In this document: positions 1 to 7,816 of the stretch, in pieces | Numbering within the stretch: position 1 is the stretch's first letter | Layout: each line of letters begins with the position of its first letter | Assembly: GCA_934466455.1 (NCBI GenBank) | Contig: CAKSLF010000002.1 | Location: forward strand, 114,386 to 178,385 | From: an uncultured Oscillospiraceae bacterium | GTDB taxonomy: Bacteria; Bacillota; Clostridia; Oscillospirales; Ruminococcaceae | Reading direction: 5' to 3' | Length of the DNA: 64,000 nucleotides | Position numbers and translations under genes: made by a program | The notes under the pieces: generated by a model | What the model saw: only the letters and a program-made list of their open reading frames with translations | Database searches by the model: none | What the model was told of the DNA's origin: nothing

Positions 1-793
1 CGATTTCCGGTCTTATGGCAACATCCTCGTATCCGAAATCCTCGCCGATTGCGGCATTAAAGCTTGCGCCGGGGATTATATTGTAGTTTCCGATAAATTT
101 TGCCGCAAACTTTGAAGCCGGAGTTGTATAAAGGTCAACCGGCGTGCCGGATTGCTCAATTCTGCCCTCGTTAAAGAGGTGAATCGTATCCGACATAACC
201 ATAGCCTCGTCCTGGTCGTGGGTTACAAAAATGGTGGTTATATTCAGCTTTTGCTGAATACGCCTAATCTCTATCTGGAGATTGTGGCGCAGCAATGCGT
301 CTATTGCAGAAAGCGGTTCGTCAAGAAGAAGGACCTTCGGTTCCGTAACCATTGCTCTTGCAAGAGCAACACGCTGCTGTTGACCGCCGGAAAGCTGCAT
401 CGGGAACTGGTCGATTTTTTCGGAAAGACCGACTATATCGAGCATCTCTTTTACTCTTTCGTCAATTTCGTTCTTCGGAGTACCTTTCATTTTAAGCCCG
501 AAAGCAACATTGTTCTTAACACTCATATTCGGGAACAGAGAATACTGCTGGAATACCATTCCTATTCCTCTGCGGCGCGGGCTTACATCGGTAATATCCT
601 CTCCGTCAAGATAGATTTTCCCGCTGGTTACCTGTTCAAGACCGGAAAGGCAGCGCAAAAGGGTGGATTTTCCGCAGCCGGAGGGTCCAAGCAGGGTTAC
701 AAGCTTGCCCTTCTCTACATCAAGGTTTATATCTTTAAGTACATGGTTCGTGCCAAAGGATTTATTAACATTTTCAAAACGAATATATGCCAT
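1..793 (-). CDS. ABC transporter ATP-binding protein, PotA/FbpC type (C-terminus cut by window edge)
   Basis: ATPase that would power import by the two permeases encoded just upstream, at the inner face of the membrane. The translated strand shows Walker A GPSGCGKST near residue 40, the signature LSGGQQQR, Walker B LLLDEPLSAID and the switch histidine in FVTHDQDEA, in the order and spacing of the spermidine/putrescine, ferric-iron and aminoethylphosphonate importer ATPases. The start follows a GGGGAGA-like ribosome site and lies just after the permease stop. It is the last visible gene of a four-gene operon (binding protein, two permeases, ATPase). The C-terminal regulatory domain runs off the window, so the substrate cannot be judged from it. 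Confidence 0.93.
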   Translation of the reverse strand, partial: MAYIRFENVNKSFGTNHVLKDINLDVEKGKLVTLLGPSGCGKSTLLRCLSGLEQVTSGKIYLDGEDITDVSPRRRGIGMVFQQYSLFPNMSVKNNVAFGLKMKGTPKNEIDERVKEMLDIVGLSEKIDQFPMQLSGGQQQRVALARAMVTEPKVLLLDEPLSAIDALLRHNLQIEIRRIQQKLNITTIFVTHDQDEAMVMSDTIHLFNEGRIEQSGTPVDLYTTPASKFAAKFIGNYNIIPGASFNAAIGEDFGYEDVAIRPEI

Positions 794-798
794 AGTTC

Positions 799-1605
799 TT
801 ATCTCCCCTCTCTTTTTACCTTTTCAAGCTTACTTCTGCTTTGCAGCGCAAGCACAATCGCCGTAATGGTAAAGGTAAGCAGCATAATAATTACGATGAC
901 TGCGGAAGATTCGCCGGTGGAGCGTTTCATCGCCTGATACAGATAAATCTGGAGGTTCGTGGTTCCGCTTCCTCCAAGGTTTCTGATGATTACATAGTCA
1001 CCGAAAAGGATACCAACGGCAAGAAGGGATGAAACGGTTATACCGCTTATAATATTCGGAACAATTACTCTGAAAAAGGCATAAAGCCTGCTTGCGCCAA
1101 GCATCTCTGCCGCCTCAATAAGCATCGGCATACTGATTGCGTGCATACTGTTGCGTATTCCCTGATATATATGCGGAAGAATAATTATGCAATATGCTCC
1201 GATAAGCATAACCATTCTGTTTCCGAGAACGGGGTTTCCCTTTGCATAAGCACTTAGTATGGAAACAGAAAGGATAACGCCCTGTATTGTATAGGGTATC
1301 ATACAAAGAATCTGGACATATTTTTCGAGCTTCGGAAAATAAATCGTAACAACAAACAGCGCAAGAAGCATAACAATAATGGTAATAACTATCGGAATTA
1401 TGCAAATAAGCACGGTTTGATAGAGTGCCGTAAAGAAATTGCTGCTTGTGAAAAGAGTATTATAGCTGGCAAGCGTAAATCCCTTCGGTACAATCTCCGT
1501 CCAGTTCCTGAAAAGCGAATAAATAAATGTCGCCACAAGCGGAAGTAAAAGCCAAATTATAATAGCCACCATAAAGACATTGGAGAAAAACTTATTCTTT
1601 TTCAT
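799..1605 (-). CDS. ABC transporter permease, PotC/FbpB-like
   Basis: Inner-membrane permease of 268 residues with about six hydrophobic segments, the first right after the basic start MKKNKFFSNVF. The EAAxxLGAS-type loop (EAAEMLGAS) that docks on the ATPase is present about two thirds of the way along. I chose the ATG at 1605 because GAGGTG sits seven bases upstream. A longer reading starting 51 bases earlier overlaps the preceding permease and has no ribosome site. Only a few bases separate it from both neighbours, so it is translated as part of the operon. The family covers polyamine, iron(III) and 2-aminoethylphosphonate importers and sequence alone does not pick one. Confidence 0.93.
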   Translation of the reverse strand: MKKNKFFSNVFMVAIIIWLLLPLVATFIYSLFRNWTEIVPKGFTLASYNTLFTSSNFFTALYQTVLICIIPIVITIIVMLLALFVVTIYFPKLEKYVQILCMIPYTIQGVILSVSILSAYAKGNPVLGNRMVMLIGAYCIIILPHIYQGIRNSMHAISMPMLIEAAEMLGASRLYAFFRVIVPNIISGITVSSLLAVGILFGDYVIIRNLGGSGTTNLQIYLYQAMKRSTGESSAVIVIIMLLTFTITAIVLALQSRSKLEKVKREGR

Positions 1606-1609
1606 ATTC

Positions 1610-2500
1610 TCACCTCGTCTTCCAAGCGGTCGTCTTTTTGACAATATAGTTGTCAAGAAGAATTACTGCGCACATAATTACCATCATAACAACGGAAAGT
1701 GCTGCGCCAAGCTTTGGCTTTGATGTAATATCTCCAACGAACATTGCGGAAATATTTACAGGAATAAGGTTAAAGTTATTCATAAGAAGAGCATACGCCG
1801 TTGCATAGGCGCAAAGCGCATTCGCAAAAAGAACGCTTATGGTTCCGAAAATGCTCGGAATCAAAACCGGTATGCCAACCTTAAACCAAAAAGTAGAGTT
1901 TCTTCCGCCAAGAAGCATATTTGCTTCCTGCCACTCCTTGCGTATTCCGTTAAACGCCGGAATAAGAAGCAGGGTGGAAAGCGGAATCTGAAAATATATG
2001 TACATCAGGATAAGTCCCTTACTGCTGTAAAGGTTAAAATTCTGAATAAATTCAATTCCATAAAGATTTGCAAGCTGAGTAATAACGCCAAAATTTCCAA
2101 GGAGTATCATATACGCAAAAGCAAGCGGCACACCGGCAAAGTTTGATGTCATATTAAGAACCGTCATAAACAAAGTGCGCAGCTTGCCCCTTGAGGTATG
2201 CGCAGCTTTTGCGCCGAAAAACGCAAGAATAATACCGACCGCTGTGGAATAAAAAGTAATTTTAAGACTGTTGGTAATAGCTTTTTGGTAGCTTAGAGTA
2301 GTAAAAATCTTTTTATAGTTATCAAGACAAAAAATAACGGAGCGGTCCGAATCCAAACCAAAAGAGTCTACTACAAGACTTATAAGCGGAATAAGTTCAT
2401 AAAGCAAAACGATTGCTATAAAAGGAAGAAGAGCTAACAGGTAAAGATATTTATTAGTATTCTTTATCTTTTTTTTGGCTCTGTCCGGAGCATTATTCAT
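1610..2500 (-). CDS. ABC transporter permease, PotB-like
   Basis: First permease of the operon, 296 residues. A short cytoplasmic basic N-terminus (RAKKKIKNTNK) is followed by about six membrane segments. The cytoplasmic coupling loop reads EANMLLGG, a slightly diverged EAA motif. It pairs with the permease that starts five bases after its stop. GAGGTG precedes the ATG by about five bases. A strong GC-rich hairpin separates it from the binding-protein gene upstream, which would let the binding protein be made in excess over the membrane parts. Confidence 0.92.
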   Translation of the reverse strand: MNNAPDRAKKKIKNTNKYLYLLALLPFIAIVLLYELIPLISLVVDSFGLDSDRSVIFCLDNYKKIFTTLSYQKAITNSLKITFYSTAVGIILAFFGAKAAHTSRGKLRTLFMTVLNMTSNFAGVPLAFAYMILLGNFGVITQLANLYGIEFIQNFNLYSSKGLILMYIYFQIPLSTLLLIPAFNGIRKEWQEANMLLGGRNSTFWFKVGIPVLIPSIFGTISVLFANALCAYATAYALLMNNFNLIPVNISAMFVGDITSKPKLGAALSVVMMVIMCAVILLDNYIVKKTTAWKTR

Positions 2501-2519
2501 GGAGTCACCTCATTCAAGA

Positions 2520-2548
2520 ATGGGGCGCACAAGTTATGTACGCCCCAT
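2520..2548 (-). other. GC-rich hairpin between binding-protein and permease genes
   Basis: The arms ATGGGGCG and CGCCCCAT flank a 13-base loop, with extra pairing inside it. No U-run follows on the minus strand, so it is better read as an mRNA-stabilising or attenuating hairpin than as a full terminator. Confidence 0.55.
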
Positions 2549-2576
2549 TTGTTTACTCTGTGAGTAAAATTAAAGA

Positions 2577-3740
2577 TTACTGAGCGATAAGGGGCTGGAT
2601 GTTCTCTGCCCACCATTCGCCTATCTGAGCGCAAACCTCAGAATAGTGGTCTGCGTCTGCAAAGCCTACTGCATGTGCATAGGTTGCGGGATCAAAGGTA
2701 GCGGAAGTTACTTCCTCGGGTATAACAACATTGGTTCTGGTGGGGATTGCGCCGGATTTTGCAAGGTTAATCTGACCTTCGTCAGAGAAGATGTATTCTC
2801 TTGCAAGAGCTGCTGCAAAAGGAGTAGTGGTATTTGCATTGATAACGGAAGCATAACCGGAAAGGATTGCGCCGTCGGAAGGAATGCCATATTTTACATT
2901 GTAGTTCTTTGCCTCAACAAGTTTTCCTGCATAGGAATATGCGTTATAGGACCAAATTACGCCGAAAGGAACTTCGCCAGATTCAAAGTTATTGTAGGTA
3001 ATATCGATGCCGTTGATGCGTCCTGCTTCAGCCATTTCTTTCCAGAAGTCGAATGCGGGCTGGAGGTTGTCGATATCGCCGCCGAATGCATAAGCAGTAG
3101 CGATAACTGCGCCCTGTCCGTTTGCGCCGCCGACTACATCGCCGATAGCAACTTTATAATCGCCTTCACGAACTGCCTGCCAAGAAGTGGGCATTTCGCC
3201 TTTCATAAGGTCGTTATTCCAAAGGAAAGCGGTGCATCCGGTGTATGCGATCATCCATTTGCCGTCTTCGCCTTTTGCCCAATCGGGAACGGAATCCCAA
3301 TAAGAGGTTTTATAGCCCTGAACAAGCTCTTTACCGTCAGAGCCGACAAGCTTAGTGGTAAAGCCGAAGCCGACATCACCGATTGCTCTGGTGGGGTCGT
3401 TTTCGAACATAGCAAGTTCCTCTGCGGAGCTCATATCCGCATCGTTATGGGTGATGCCGTAAGTAGCGGTGTATCCTTCCCATGTTTCGCCCCAGTTTGC
3501 CCAAGAATCGGGCATACCGACGGATTCGAGGTGGCCTTCTGCTTTTGCTTTTTCGATGATTTCATCAAGGGTGTAGTCATTAAGGGTTTTTGTTTCTTCA
3601 ACGGGTTCGCTGCCCTCTGTGGGGGTGCTGCCTTCGGAGGGATTAGGTGTTTCCTTCTCGCCTTCACCGGAGCATCCGGCAAAGATAAGAGCCATGCAGG
3701 CAATGATTGCGATGAGTTTGAACCATTTGATCTTACGCAT
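2577..3740 (-). CDS. Extracellular solute-binding lipoprotein (family 1, PotD/AfuA-like)
   Basis: Substrate-capturing lipoprotein of the operon, 387 residues. The lipobox LIFAGC places the lipidated cysteine at about residue 23. An acidic Ser/Thr/Pro/Glu-rich tether follows, and the folded domain begins near residue 55. The start at 3740 has AGAAGGAACG just upstream. An upstream extension lacks a ribosome site and would bury the signal peptide. The domain has the length and style of polyamine, iron(III) or sulfate-type binding proteins, including the late YASVINANT and FIFSDEGQ-like segments. Which ligand it binds is not visible. Confidence 0.9.
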   Translation of the reverse strand: MRKIKWFKLIAIIACMALIFAGCSGEGEKETPNPSEGSTPTEGSEPVEETKTLNDYTLDEIIEKAKAEGHLESVGMPDSWANWGETWEGYTATYGITHNDADMSSAEELAMFENDPTRAIGDVGFGFTTKLVGSDGKELVQGYKTSYWDSVPDWAKGEDGKWMIAYTGCTAFLWNNDLMKGEMPTSWQAVREGDYKVAIGDVVGGANGQGAVIATAYAFGGDIDNLQPAFDFWKEMAEAGRINGIDITYNNFESGEVPFGVIWSYNAYSYAGKLVEAKNYNVKYGIPSDGAILSGYASVINANTTTPFAAALAREYIFSDEGQINLAKSGAIPTRTNVVIPEEVTSATFDPATYAHAVGFADADHYSEVCAQIGEWWAENIQPLIAQ

Positions 3741-3806
3741 TTCGTTCCTTCTCTCTTTTAGTATTTTTGTGTGTTTCGTATGAATTTTTCTCATCATACA
3801 ATATGT

Positions 3807-3835
3807 ATTATAAACTTTTTCATGTATAATGTAAA
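3807..3835 (-). promoter_or_regulatory. Sigma-A-type promoter of the ABC transporter operon
   Basis: TTTACA and TATAAT are separated by 17 bases on the minus strand, about 65 bases before the binding-protein start. Confidence 0.7.
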
Positions 3836-3922
3836 GGGTACGGCGGAAATCTGTTTGTTTCGTAGAAAATCGTGCATATTTTTTGTGTAAACTGCACAAT
3901 TATTTTGTTAAAAAAATAATTG

Positions 3923-3951
3923 TTGAATGTCCCAAACTTTTCTGCTAAAAT
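3923..3951 (+). promoter_or_regulatory. Sigma-A-type promoter of pepT
   Basis: TTGAAT and TAAAAT are separated by 17 bases and end about 50 bases before the pepT start. It diverges from the transporter promoter. Confidence 0.65.
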
Positions 3952-4000
3952 ACCTATATAATATATGCGTATTACGCAAAGAGAATAAGGAGGAGATATT

Positions 4001-5230
4001 ATGAAGGCTTATGAACGGCTTCTTAAATATGTTCAATATCCGACAGGCTCCGATGAAAACAGCGAAACCTGCCCCAGCACCCGGGAACAGCTTGTTCTCG
4101 GTGCGGCACTCTGCGATGAAATGAAGGAGCTTGGCATCTCCGGAGTCGAGATGGACGAAAACGGCTATGTTTACGGAGAAATTCCGGCCTCCGAGGGCTG
4201 TGAAAATGCTCCCGTGCTTGGATTTATCTCCCATATGGATGTTGTTGAGGAGGTTCCGTTTACCAATATAAAGCCCCGCATTGTTGACTACAACGGCGGA
4301 GATGTTGTGCTAAACGATGAGCTGGGTATAGTTCTTTCGTCCAAAGATTTTCCCGAAATGGCAGATTGCATCGGCAAGCACATAATCGTTACGGACGGCA
4401 CTACTCTTCTCGGCGCAGATGATAAAAACGGAATTGCAGAAATCCTTACCGCAGCAGAGGAGCTTATCGCACACCCGGAAATTAAACACGGAACCATAAA
4501 AATCGGCTTTACTCCGGACGAAGAAATCGGTCGGGGTGCTCATAAATTCAATCTTGCACGCTTTGGTGCTGATTATGCCTATACGATGGACGGCGACGCT
4601 TTCGGCGGAGTTGAATACGAAACATTTAATGCTGCCCATGCAAAAATCAAATTTAACGGTGTTTCTGTTCATCCCGGCAGTGCAAAGGATAAAATGATAA
4701 GTGCTGCCCTTGTTGCTATGGACTTTGACGCTCTTCTTCCCCGTATGGAGCGTCCGGAATATACGGAAGAATATCAGGGCTTTTATTATCTTACCGGAAT
4801 GCACGGCAGCTGCGATAATGCAGAGCTTTCCTACATAATCCGTGACCACGATGAAGAAAAGCTTAAATACCGTGTAGATTATATCCACCGTGCCGCCGCC
4901 GAAATCAACCGTCGCTATGGCGAGGGCGTTGCGGAGGCAGAAACCGGCTTTGACTACAAAAATATGCGCTGCATAATAGAAAACCACTTCCACCTTATTG
5001 AAAACGCCCGCAAAGCAATTGAAAAAGCCGGCGGAGTTCCCGTTTCAAAACCCGTAAGAGGCGGAACCGACGGCTGCGTTCTTTCGTTTATGGGTCTGCC
5101 CTGCCCCAATCTCGGCACCGGTGGTTATAACTTCCACGGAAAATTTGAATTTGCCTGCATAGAGCAGATGGATTCTGCCGTTGAAATGATTAAAAATCTT
5201 GCGGAAATCTACGGTACGCTCAAAAAATAG
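4001..5230 (+). CDS. pepT: Peptidase T (tripeptide aminopeptidase)
   Basis: Cytosolic zinc-dependent M20B peptidase releasing the N-terminal residue of tripeptides, 409 residues, which is the usual length. Metal-site motifs are visible: SHMDV near residue 79, DGTTLLGADDKNG near 140 with the bridging aspartate, and TPDEEIGRG near 174 with the catalytic glutamate. HPGSAKDKM and RGGTDGC mark the dimerisation/lid and C-terminal metal regions. GGAGG sits eight bases before the ATG. It is a single-gene unit between its own promoter and a terminator. Confidence 0.97.
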   Translation: MKAYERLLKYVQYPTGSDENSETCPSTREQLVLGAALCDEMKELGISGVEMDENGYVYGEIPASEGCENAPVLGFISHMDVVEEVPFTNIKPRIVDYNGGDVVLNDELGIVLSSKDFPEMADCIGKHIIVTDGTTLLGADDKNGIAEILTAAEELIAHPEIKHGTIKIGFTPDEEIGRGAHKFNLARFGADYAYTMDGDAFGGVEYETFNAAHAKIKFNGVSVHPGSAKDKMISAALVAMDFDALLPRMERPEYTEEYQGFYYLTGMHGSCDNAELSYIIRDHDEEKLKYRVDYIHRAAAEINRRYGEGVAEAETGFDYKNMRCIIENHFHLIENARKAIEKAGGVPVSKPVRGGTDGCVLSFMGLPCPNLGTGGYNFHGKFEFACIEQMDSAVEMIKNLAEIYGTLKK

Positions 5231-5243
5231 TTTTCCATTATAT

Positions 5244-5283
5244 AAAAAGTTCCGTGCTCGGTTTGAGCACGGAACTTTTTTTG
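5244..5283. terminator. Bidirectional terminator after pepT
   Basis: A 16-base perfect stem with the core CCGTGCTC/GAGCACGG and a five-base loop is followed by seven Ts. The A-run on the other side would also end the convergent DUF4465 gene. The stem core recurs in two other terminators of the window. Confidence 0.9.
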
Positions 5284-5313
5284 GCGCAAATTATACAAAG
5301 AAGTGATATATTA

Positions 5314-6537
5314 TCAGTGCTTTTTGAGCACGAGTGCCGCTGCTGCAAGCACAAGCATTGCGGGTGCCATGCTCATTGCGGGTGCTCCGGTATTAGGGTT
5401 CTCTTCGCCCTTTTCGATTGCAATGGTGCTTCCGCCTACTACATGGATATTGTCGCTTTCTACATTTCCGAGTGCGGCAAGAACTTTTTCCGCATATTTA
5501 AGGCTGTCGTAGTTGCTTACGAGAGCTTTTTCTTCATCGCTGAGAGAATTGTAAGCTTCTCTTGCTTCAGATATAGCTTTGCTGCTGTCCTTGGTTATGG
5601 GAGTTCCGATTGCGTCGATAAGCCCTTCAACCTCCGCAGCTATTTCCTCGCTGGTTTTGTTAAAGCGTACCGCAACATCGTCATATGCGAAATATGCGGG
5701 CTGAGAGAAGCCGTAGCCGTTATCGCTGGAACCGGTTACATTAAACTCTATCTTGGTAACTTCGCCGAGCACGGAGAGATCCCATTTGGTCCAATCGGTA
5801 ACGATGTTGTCGGGGCCGTTGCAGAGATAAATCTCCGCTTTGGTTTCAACCGCTTTGCCGTCCTTGTCATAGCCGGTTGCAACAAGCTTTACCCAATCCT
5901 TGGGACCGATTTTTGCGGTAAGTCCGTTACCGTCGGTATAGCAGTTGATTGCATAGCAGATGTTGTTTACATACATATGGTCAACAACACGGGCTACACC
6001 GTCGGAAAAAGAAAAAGACGGAAGGCTCTCGGTCATATTAAACTGGGAACCGTCCATATAGCCGTAATGAACCACAAAGTTATTGGAACCGTTGTGACCG
6101 CCGCCGGTTCTCTGGATTCCCTCAACGCCTTTTTTGTAAACGGTAAGCTGGTGATTAAAGTCACCGTATTTGGAAGCTTCGCCGGAAACATAGTTGGAAA
6201 CTGCATGACCGCCGCTCCAATAGCAATATGAGCCATATGCCTGTGAAAGCATACTTTTGAGGAAAGTGTTGTTATCGTCGCTCCATTTGTATACATCTTC
6301 TTCGGTAGAAACGCCGTACCCGCCGTCACCGTAAAGGAGCAGTCCGCCGTACTGCGGATCATCGATAAGAGAGGACCAATCTTTTTCGCCGACATAGTTT
6401 TCGCCGCCCTTGTAGTCTTCGTCCTCAAAGGTAAGTACACGCAGATTGTAGTCCTTGCGTTCCCAAGCGAATGCGGAAACAGCAAAAATGCTTACAATCA
6501 TCATCGCTGCCAAAAGCAGCGACAGGATTTTTTTCAT
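5314..6537 (-). CDS. Cobalamin-riboswitch-controlled, sortase-anchored DUF4465-like surface protein
   Basis: Secreted protein of 407 residues. A typical signal peptide ends near the AFA of VSAFAWERKD. Residues about 25-285 resemble DUF4465: YWSGGHAVSN near 110, a central VNNICYAINCYTDGNG block, DWVKL, a KAEIYLCNGPD strand, WTKWDLSVLG, and SDNGYGFSQPAYFAYDDV at the end of the domain. A helical segment of about 60 residues (DAIGTPITKDS...ALVSNYDSL) follows. The C-terminus is ENPNTG, a hydrophobic stretch and KKH, a sortase-type wall anchor. The start at 6537 has GAAGGAG upstream. The leader carries a cobalamin riboswitch. My inference is a surface protein that captures cobalamin or a relative. 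The fold call is by pattern memory and binding is untested. Confidence 0.85.
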   Translation of the reverse strand: MKKILSLLLAAMMIVSIFAVSAFAWERKDYNLRVLTFEDEDYKGGENYVGEKDWSSLIDDPQYGGLLLYGDGGYGVSTEEDVYKWSDDNNTFLKSMLSQAYGSYCYWSGGHAVSNYVSGEASKYGDFNHQLTVYKKGVEGIQRTGGGHNGSNNFVVHYGYMDGSQFNMTESLPSFSFSDGVARVVDHMYVNNICYAINCYTDGNGLTAKIGPKDWVKLVATGYDKDGKAVETKAEIYLCNGPDNIVTDWTKWDLSVLGEVTKIEFNVTGSSDNGYGFSQPAYFAYDDVAVRFNKTSEEIAAEVEGLIDAIGTPITKDSSKAISEAREAYNSLSDEEKALVSNYDSLKYAEKVLAALGNVESDNIHVVGGSTIAIEKGEENPNTGAPAMSMAPAMLVLAAAALVLKKH

Positions 6538-6600
6538 AAAAAATCTCCTTCCGTTTCTTTTTTGTATATGCAAAACGGCTTTTTTGCCGAAATTGCCGAT

Positions 6601-6637
6601 AAAAAAGCACCAAAGCTTTGTTAATAAGCTTTGGTGC
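6601..6637 (-). terminator. Riboswitch expression-platform terminator
   Basis: On the minus strand a 12-base perfect stem (GCACCAAAGCTT with its complement) and a seven-base loop are followed by six Ts. It lies between the cobalamin aptamer and the DUF4465 gene, so ligand binding is expected to favour termination and switch the gene off when cobalamin is plentiful. Confidence 0.88.
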
Positions 6638-6687
6638 AAACGCTTTTATGCACTTCATACATTTCTGCGGGAAAGCCGCCGAAAAAT

Positions 6688-6867
6688 GGAACCGAATATC
6701 CTGACTTGTGCTCTGCGGTATTTGCCGAACGCCCGTTCCCGCCTTCCCCGTTTTGCCGAGTGACTTGCGCATTGCGCCTGAGAACGGTCTTCACACTTAC
6801 AGTGCCGTTTCTGCGTCGGGGAATCACACCCCGTTCCTCTGTGCCGATAAAAAATCAGCCATGTTCC
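6688..6867 (-). ncRNA. Cobalamin riboswitch aptamer
   Basis: Read on the minus strand the leader carries the conserved blocks in order. GGAAC is the 5' arm of P1. Next comes GAGGAACGGGGTGTGATTCC with its hairpin, then ACGGCACTGTAA, GTCACTC, and GGGAAGGCGGGAAC. The B12-box-like AAGTCAGGATA is followed by GTTCC, which closes P1. Length (about 180 bases) and order fit the AdoCbl/Cbl aptamer family. A consensus promoter lies about 30 bases before it and a terminator after it, so it regulates only the DUF4465 surface gene in the visible sequence. Confidence 0.9.
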
Positions 6868-6893
6868 GTATGACATATTATATTGTAATATAT

Positions 6894-6922
6894 ATTTTAT
6901 TGCATTTTACCCGATTTGTCAA
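6894..6922 (-). promoter_or_regulatory. Sigma-A-type promoter of the riboswitch transcript
   Basis: TTGACA and TAAAAT are separated by 17 bases. Transcription would start near 6887, some 20 bases before the aptamer. Confidence 0.82.
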
Positions 6923-7002
6923 TATATCATATAAAAAAGCACAAAATTCTCTTCCTTGCACATACTTAAAACAACTTTAATAATTTATTTGCAAATCTTC
7001 TC

Positions 7003-7031
7003 TTGATATAAAGTCGGTTTTGTTGTAATAT
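7003..7031 (+). promoter_or_regulatory. Sigma-A-type promoter of the ireB operon
   Basis: TTGATA and TAATAT are separated by 17 bases, about 60 bases before the ireB start. Confidence 0.7.
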
Positions 7032-7090
7032 ATAGTTGTGTTATTTTCAGCTATGCTGACTTATGAAAAACCGAGAGGAGGACGCCTTAA

Positions 7091-7336
7091 ATGAACGAAC
7101 CTACAATTTCCTTTTCCATCCGCGAAGATAAAGAGAAAGAGATAAAAGCTATTCTCACCACAGTATATGATGCTCTTCGCCAGAAAGGGTACAACCCTAT
7201 CAACCAAATCGTCGGGTATATCCTTTCGGAGGATCCCACATATATCACCACGCACAATAACGCAAGAAGCCTTATTCGCCGCATCGACCGTGATGAGCTT
7301 CTTCAGATTTTGGTGAAAAATTATCTTGACGATTGA
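7091..7336 (+). CDS. ireB: IreB family regulatory phosphoprotein (UPF0297)
   Basis: Small cytosolic protein of 81 residues. The family hallmark GYNPINQIVGYILSEDPTYI lies in the middle, and the HNNARSLIRRIDRDEL helix follows. In Enterococcus faecalis the family member is a substrate of the PASTA kinase IreK and tunes cephalosporin resistance. The threonine of the usual N-terminal TVRF is kept here as TISF, while the arginine is not. GAGAGGAGG precedes the ATG. In many Firmicutes the gene sits with alaS, ruvX and a DUF1292 gene, none of which is here. Instead a different small conserved gene follows 14 bases later. Confidence 0.93.
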   Translation: MNEPTISFSIREDKEKEIKAILTTVYDALRQKGYNPINQIVGYILSEDPTYITTHNNARSLIRRIDRDELLQILVKNYLDD

Positions 7337-7350
7337 TTTTGGAGGATATT

Positions 7351-7650
7351 ATGGCAGAAGAAAAACAGGAATTTATGACATATAAGGGACGCCCGCTTGT
7401 TCGCAGCAAAAAAATACTGTATTATGGCGATATGCGCGACCCTTATGTTGTAATGCTCCAGATAACAGATACAAAAGAAGCAGAGGGCATTGAAATGGCA
7501 AGTCATATTACCCTCCAGATGATGTCCACAGACCCAAACGCCGCCCCTACCGAAATGGTGCTCAAGCGTGCGGAGCGTGACGGGCTTTATTCTGCGCTTG
7601 ACCTTGCTTCAACTTGGCTTGACCGCCAGATTGGCGAGGTTAAGGAGTAA
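7351..7650 (+). CDS. Small conserved protein of unknown function
   Basis: Cytosolic protein of 99 residues, start chosen at the ATG with TTGGAGGA seven bases upstream. It has no signal peptide or membrane segment. It opens with a charged MAEEKQEF segment and a TYKGRPLVR motif, followed by a beta-rich stretch (YVVMLQI, HITLQMM) and a C-terminal helix with DLASTWLDRQ. I recall similar short proteins in Oscillospiraceae but know of no function. Its close coupling to ireB suggests co-expression. Confidence 0.82.
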   Translation: MAEEKQEFMTYKGRPLVRSKKILYYGDMRDPYVVMLQITDTKEAEGIEMASHITLQMMSTDPNAAPTEMVLKRAERDGLYSALDLASTWLDRQIGEVKE

Positions 7651-7663
7651 TTTTATCAAAAAA

Positions 7664-7698
7664 CCGCCCGATTTTGTTTTCGGGCGGCTTCGTTTTTT
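7664..7698 (+). terminator. Terminator of the ireB operon
   Basis: The stem CCGCCCGA/TCGGGCGG has an eight-base loop and is followed by CTTCG and six Ts. Confidence 0.85.
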
Positions 7699-7710
7699 CG
7701 CAGAAAGCGC

Positions 7711-7745
7711 ATGAGCACCGTATTTTTTTAGTACGGTGCTCATTT
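7711..7745 (+). terminator. Second hairpin with GAGCAC/GTGCTC stem
   Basis: ATGAGCACCGTA pairs with TACGGTGCTCAT around an A/T loop and is followed by a T-rich stretch. Its core is the same GAGCAC sequence as in the stems at 5244 and 38063. An unpaired copy (CGGTGCTCAA) lies at 7794. Confidence 0.65.
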
Positions 7746-7753
7746 TTATGCAC

Positions 7754-7786
7754 AAAAAAGCCCGGCAATAAAGCCGGGCTTTTTAT
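7754..7786. terminator. Bidirectional terminator after groEL
   Basis: AAGCCCGGC and GCCGGGCTT are separated by AATAAA, with A- and T-runs outside. It serves as the groESL terminator on the minus strand. Confidence 0.88.
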
Positions 7787-7816
7787 ATTTAACACGGTGC
7801 TCAAATATTGTTTATA

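Noticed and set aside
4001..6537. Functional link between pepT and the DUF4465 gene
   Set aside because: They are convergent, separated by a bidirectional terminator and separately promoted, so adjacency alone is not evidence.
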